DNA of 34,236 nt from Brotaphodocola catenula (GTDB taxonomy: Bacteria; Bacillota; Clostridia; Lachnospirales; Lachnospiraceae). Under the pieces are notes generated by a model. It had not been told where the DNA came from. It saw nothing but the letters and a program-made list of their open reading frames with translations, and did no database searches. Positions 32,231-34,236 of the stretch are shown here, in pieces. Within the stretch, counting starts at the first letter, position 1, and every line of letters begins with the position of its first letter. The position numbers were made by a program, and so were the translations under genes. Where the stretch lies: positions 1-34,236 of the forward strand of contig JAJEPU010000036.1 in assembly GCA_020686985.1 (NCBI GenBank), given 5' to 3'.

Positions 32231-32330
32231 CGGCGCGGTTGCTTCGGCAACCATCTTCCCCTGCGCCGAGTGCGCATCCTCGCGGAGCGTTTTTGTATGA
32301 TAGGACGCAATTTCCTATCATACAAAAAAA
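32231..32330. repeat. Dispersed palindromic repeat, copy 2
   Basis: It shares with copy 1 the block CCCTGCGCCGAGTGCGCATC (32259-32278) and the palindrome TATGATAGGA/TCCTATCATA with flanking T-run and A-run (about 32290-32330), in the same order and orientation. The 55-base middle of copy 1 is missing. Its left part has a hairpin GGTTGC-TTCG-GCAACC (32237-32252) closed by a stable tetraloop. This copy fills part of the gene-free stretch 32022-32489, which otherwise holds a promoter, a terminator and about 110 bases in which I see nothing. Confidence 0.72.
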
Positions 32331-32375
32331 GAGTTCGGCAGAATGTCCTTTGATCCCGAACATTCTGTCGAACTC
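32324..32375 (-). terminator. Terminator after aspartokinase
   Basis: On the minus strand arms 32360-32375 and 32331-32346 form a 16-base stem with one A-C mismatch and a 13-base loop, followed by seven T residues (32324-32330). The T-run is shared with the A-run that closes repeat copy 2. It lies about 115 bases past the lysC stop. Confidence 0.85.
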
Positions 32376-32489
32376 CCTGATTTATCTCGTCAATCGATTT
32401 TCATAAAAATCCAAGCTCACAAACTGCTAATCTTCTTTATCAAAGCTGATCTTCATGATCCTCTGTCTGCGATGATCCGCGTATCCTTC

Positions 32490-33809
32490 TTAGATCTCTG
32501 CGAGAATGAAGATGTCGTAGATTGCCTTGATTGCAGTCTCAAAGTCTGCGTTCTTGACACCGATGATGATGTTGAGCTCACTTGAACCCTGATCAATCAT
32601 CTTGACATTGACACGGGCATGTGCAAGGGCGGAGAAGATTCTTCCTGCGGTACCGCGGGTTGCCTTCATACCGCGTCCTACGACTGCGATCAGCGCTAAA
32701 TCTGCCTCAAGCTCAACGCTGTCCGGCTCAACTGCACGGTGAATACCTGCGATCACTGACTGCTCATACTCCTCAAACTCAGACTGGTGTACCATGATCG
32801 TCATCGTATCGATTCCGGACGGCATATGCTCGAAGGAGATGCCATACTTCTCAAATACCTGAAGCACCTTCCTCCCAAAACCAACTTCTGCATTCATCAT
32901 CGCCTTCTCGATGTTGATTGCACAGAATCCCTTCTTTCCTGCGATTCCGGTGATCGTATAGTGCGGTTTGCGACAGGTGCTCTCCACGATCAGAGTACCC
33001 TTGTCCTCCGGCTTGTTCGTGTTGCGGATGTTGATCGGAATTCCCTCACGGCGAACCGGGAAGATTGCATCCTCATGGAGAACGCCTGCACCCATGTAGG
33101 AGAGTTCTCGAAGCTCTTTGTAAGTGATCGTCTCAATGACAGCCGGGTCCTCAACGATTCTCGGGTCTGCTACGAGGAAACCAGATACATCGGTCCAGTT
33201 CTCATAGAGGTCTGCATGGATCGCGCGTGCCACGATCGAACCAGTCACATCAGAACCGCCACGGGAGAAGGTCTTGATCGTACCGTCATGCTTTGATCCG
33301 TAGAATCCCGGGATAACAGCACGCTCAACATGCTCCAGGCGCTCAGACAGCTCCTTGTTCGTCAATTCAGACTCAAAGTTGCCGTTCTCATCAAAGAAAA
33401 TCACCTCTGCGGAATCGATGAACTCATATCCGAGGTAATTTGCCATCACGATACCGTTTAAGTACTCTCCGCGGGAAGCAGCATAGTCACGACCGATGCC
33501 CTTCACAAAGTTCTGCTCGATCGTGTCGAACTCGTGATCCAGATTCAGGTTCAGATCCAGACCATCGATGATCTCCTGATAGCGCTCCTTGATGCGCTCC
33601 AGGATCTTCTTGTATGCTCCGCCGGTGGATGCTGCCTCATAGCATGTATACAGCATATCGGTTACTTTCTCATCCTTGCTGTTTCTCTTGCCCGGTGCAG
33701 ACGGAACGACATAACGGCGGGTCTTATCTGCCCGAATGATGTCTCCCACTTTTTTGAACTGACGCGCACTCGCCAGAGAGCTTCCGCCAAACTTCACTAC
33801 TTTTTTCAT
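32490..33809 (-). CDS. lysC: Aspartate kinase
   Basis: 439 residues from the ATG at 33809. The kinase domain starts with KKVVKFGGSSLASARQ and has FSRGGSDVTGS near residues 195-205 and WTDVSGFLVADPRIV near 222. The C-terminal region holds two ACT domains (ITGIAGKKGFCAINIEK near 305, and LIAVVGRGMKATRGTAGRIF near 370), the site of amino-acid feedback. It phosphorylates aspartate, the first step to lysine, threonine and methionine. GGAG and AAGG stand 11 and 5 bases before the start; an upstream in-frame ATG at 33845 is less likely. It has its own promoter, no lysine riboswitch in its short leader, and a terminator downstream. Confidence 0.95.
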   Translation of the reverse strand: MKKVVKFGGSSLASARQFKKVGDIIRADKTRRYVVPSAPGKRNSKDEKVTDMLYTCYEAASTGGAYKKILERIKERYQEIIDGLDLNLNLDHEFDTIEQNFVKGIGRDYAASRGEYLNGIVMANYLGYEFIDSAEVIFFDENGNFESELTNKELSERLEHVERAVIPGFYGSKHDGTIKTFSRGGSDVTGSIVARAIHADLYENWTDVSGFLVADPRIVEDPAVIETITYKELRELSYMGAGVLHEDAIFPVRREGIPINIRNTNKPEDKGTLIVESTCRKPHYTITGIAGKKGFCAINIEKAMMNAEVGFGRKVLQVFEKYGISFEHMPSGIDTMTIMVHQSEFEEYEQSVIAGIHRAVEPDSVELEADLALIAVVGRGMKATRGTAGRIFSALAHARVNVKMIDQGSSELNIIIGVKNADFETAIKAIYDIFILAEI

Positions 33810-33898
33810 GATCGCCTTATCTCCTCGTAAATTATTTTTTACCATTCTCTCAAAGTCATGCCCTGATGCTGGTCGATAAAAGAAGTCATTTATGCAAA

Positions 33899-33927
33899 AT
33901 AATACTTGAATTCTTCTGATCTGTCAA
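33899..33927 (-). promoter_or_regulatory. Promoter of aspartokinase
   Basis: On the minus strand a perfect TTGACA (33922-33927) and TATTAT (33899-33904) are 17 bases apart. The leader to the ATG at 33809 is about 80 bases, too short for a lysine riboswitch. Confidence 0.8.
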
Positions 33928-33943
33928 GTACTTTTCCTTGTAT

Positions 33944-34019
33944 GAGAGTCAAATGTCCGCTTATCAAGGACATATATTACTCTCACCACTCAGAATAAAG
34001 AGGGACATCCACTCTGAGT
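33944..34019. other. Nested inverted repeats upstream of aspartokinase
   Basis: GAGAGT (33944-33949) pairs with ACTCTC (33979-33984) around an inner stem ATGTCC (33953-33958) with GGACAT (33968-33973). Next to it ACTCAGA (33988-33994) pairs with TCTGAGT (34013-34019), with another GGACAT in its loop. They lie between the remnant gene stop at 34021 and the lysC promoter, with no T-run on the minus strand. They may be a weak terminator, an operator or transposon debris. Confidence 0.4.
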
Positions 34020-34020
34020 T

Positions 34021-34095
34021 CTAATCTTCTCCCAACAGATACTTCTCAATCGTCTCCACACAGCCGTCGTGATCACAATCTGAATAATTCATTGT
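34021..34095 (-). pseudogene. 3' remnant of a HAD-like (Cof) hydrolase gene, probable
   Basis: The minus-strand frame ending in TAG at 34021-34023 encodes NYSDCDHDGCVETIEKYL and LGED at its end. The CDHDGC/V...IEKYL pattern is what closes many Cof-type HAD hydrolases (a DxDG turn, then the last helix). Further upstream in the same frame the sequence loses this character and meets the plus-strand tnpB-like frame, so the gene seems cut at about 34085-34105. The fragment is short, hence the modest confidence. Confidence 0.45.
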
Positions 34096-34236
34096 TGTAT
34101 CATACCGGAAAATGGACGTTATCGTTTGACTTTCCAATTTGAAGTCGAAAAAGATCTTTCTGAACATTCAAAAGAATCTCATCGAATCTGTGCAATTGAC
34201 TTTGGTGTCGATAATCTCATGGCAGTTACGAATAAT
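34084..34236 (+). pseudogene. 5'-truncated tnpB (IS200/IS605 OrfB) fragment, runs off the window
   Basis: After a TGA at 34081 the plus frame is open to the window end (51 codons) without a start codon. It contains ENGRYRLTFQFEVEKD, then RICAIDFGVDNLMAVTNN. The IDxGVxNL.xVTN pattern is the first RuvC motif of TnpB nucleases, with its catalytic Asp, and the YRLTFxFE strand precedes it in such proteins. About 150-200 N-terminal residues are missing, so this copy begins inside the gene, just where the HAD-like remnant on the other strand stops. Whether the 3' part is intact lies outside the window. Confidence 0.68.

Noticed and set aside
33810-34020. Lysine riboswitch upstream of aspartokinase.
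   Set aside because: A consensus promoter leaves a leader of about 80 bases, well under the size of a lysine riboswitch, and the expected five-helix pattern with terminator is absent.

Overview
The window reads as a chromosomal segment of a spore-forming, anaerobic Firmicute, most likely a Lachnospiraceae member. The pointers are an IspH-ribosomal protein S1 fusion (a clostridial trait), an alpha/beta-type small acid-soluble spore protein, a YesM/YesN two-component pair, a PadR-HAAS-PspC envelope cluster and anaerobic-type (Cbi) cobalamin genes. I do not assign a genus. Almost every gene lies on the minus strand; only a CYTH protein at the left and a transposon fragment at the right edge lie on the plus strand.

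Layout, left to right. (1) 1-1400: a double hairpin resembling an IS200/IS605 right end, a CYTH-domain protein, a dispersed palindromic repeat and a small coiled-coil/membrane protein. (2) 1400-11046: a galactose/glucose uptake and sensing block. Read in the direction of transcription it is a YesN-type response regulator, a YesM-type sensor kinase, a membrane-anchored sugar-binding protein, a second MglB-like lipoprotein, then mglB-mglA-mglC behind their own promoter. (3) 11184-21700: nine cobalamin genes in the order cbiD, cbiG, cobK-cbiE fusion, cbiT-cbiA fusion, cobU, cobS, a degenerate cobU-like gene, cbiB, cobD. Many overlap by a few bases and all are driven from a strong promoter with no room for a cobalamin riboswitch. 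cbiL, cbiF, cbiH, cbiC, the cobalt chelatase and cbiP are not in the window. (4) 21807-23812: a spore protein gene and a PadR-HAAS-small membrane protein-PspC cluster with a palindromic operator over its promoter. (5) 24020-28065: ispH-rpsA fusion, cmk and a HI0933-family flavoprotein. (6) 28182-34236: a two-domain polyphosphate kinase 2, an M28-like lipoprotein, aspartokinase, and at the edge the 3' remnant of a HAD-like gene abutting a 5'-truncated tnpB.

The sugar block forms a plausible sense-and-respond circuit: extracytoplasmic sugar-binding proteins report to the kinase, which phosphorylates the AraC-type regulator, which could bind two direct repeats just upstream of the mglB promoter. 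The cobalamin block covers the middle of corrin ring synthesis plus the lower-loop assembly steps.

A striking window-wide trait is the insertion of charged, degenerate short-repeat sequence into domain linkers, protein tails and intergenic spacers. The items most worth a second look are the CbiT-CbiA fusion, the cobU-like gene lacking its kinase residues, an internal ribosome binding site that could release free S1 from the IspH-S1 fusion, the spore-gene hairpin that buries its ribosome binding site, and the tnpB junction. I did not find a clearly new defence or mobile system; the nearest candidates are the transposon remnants at both edges.
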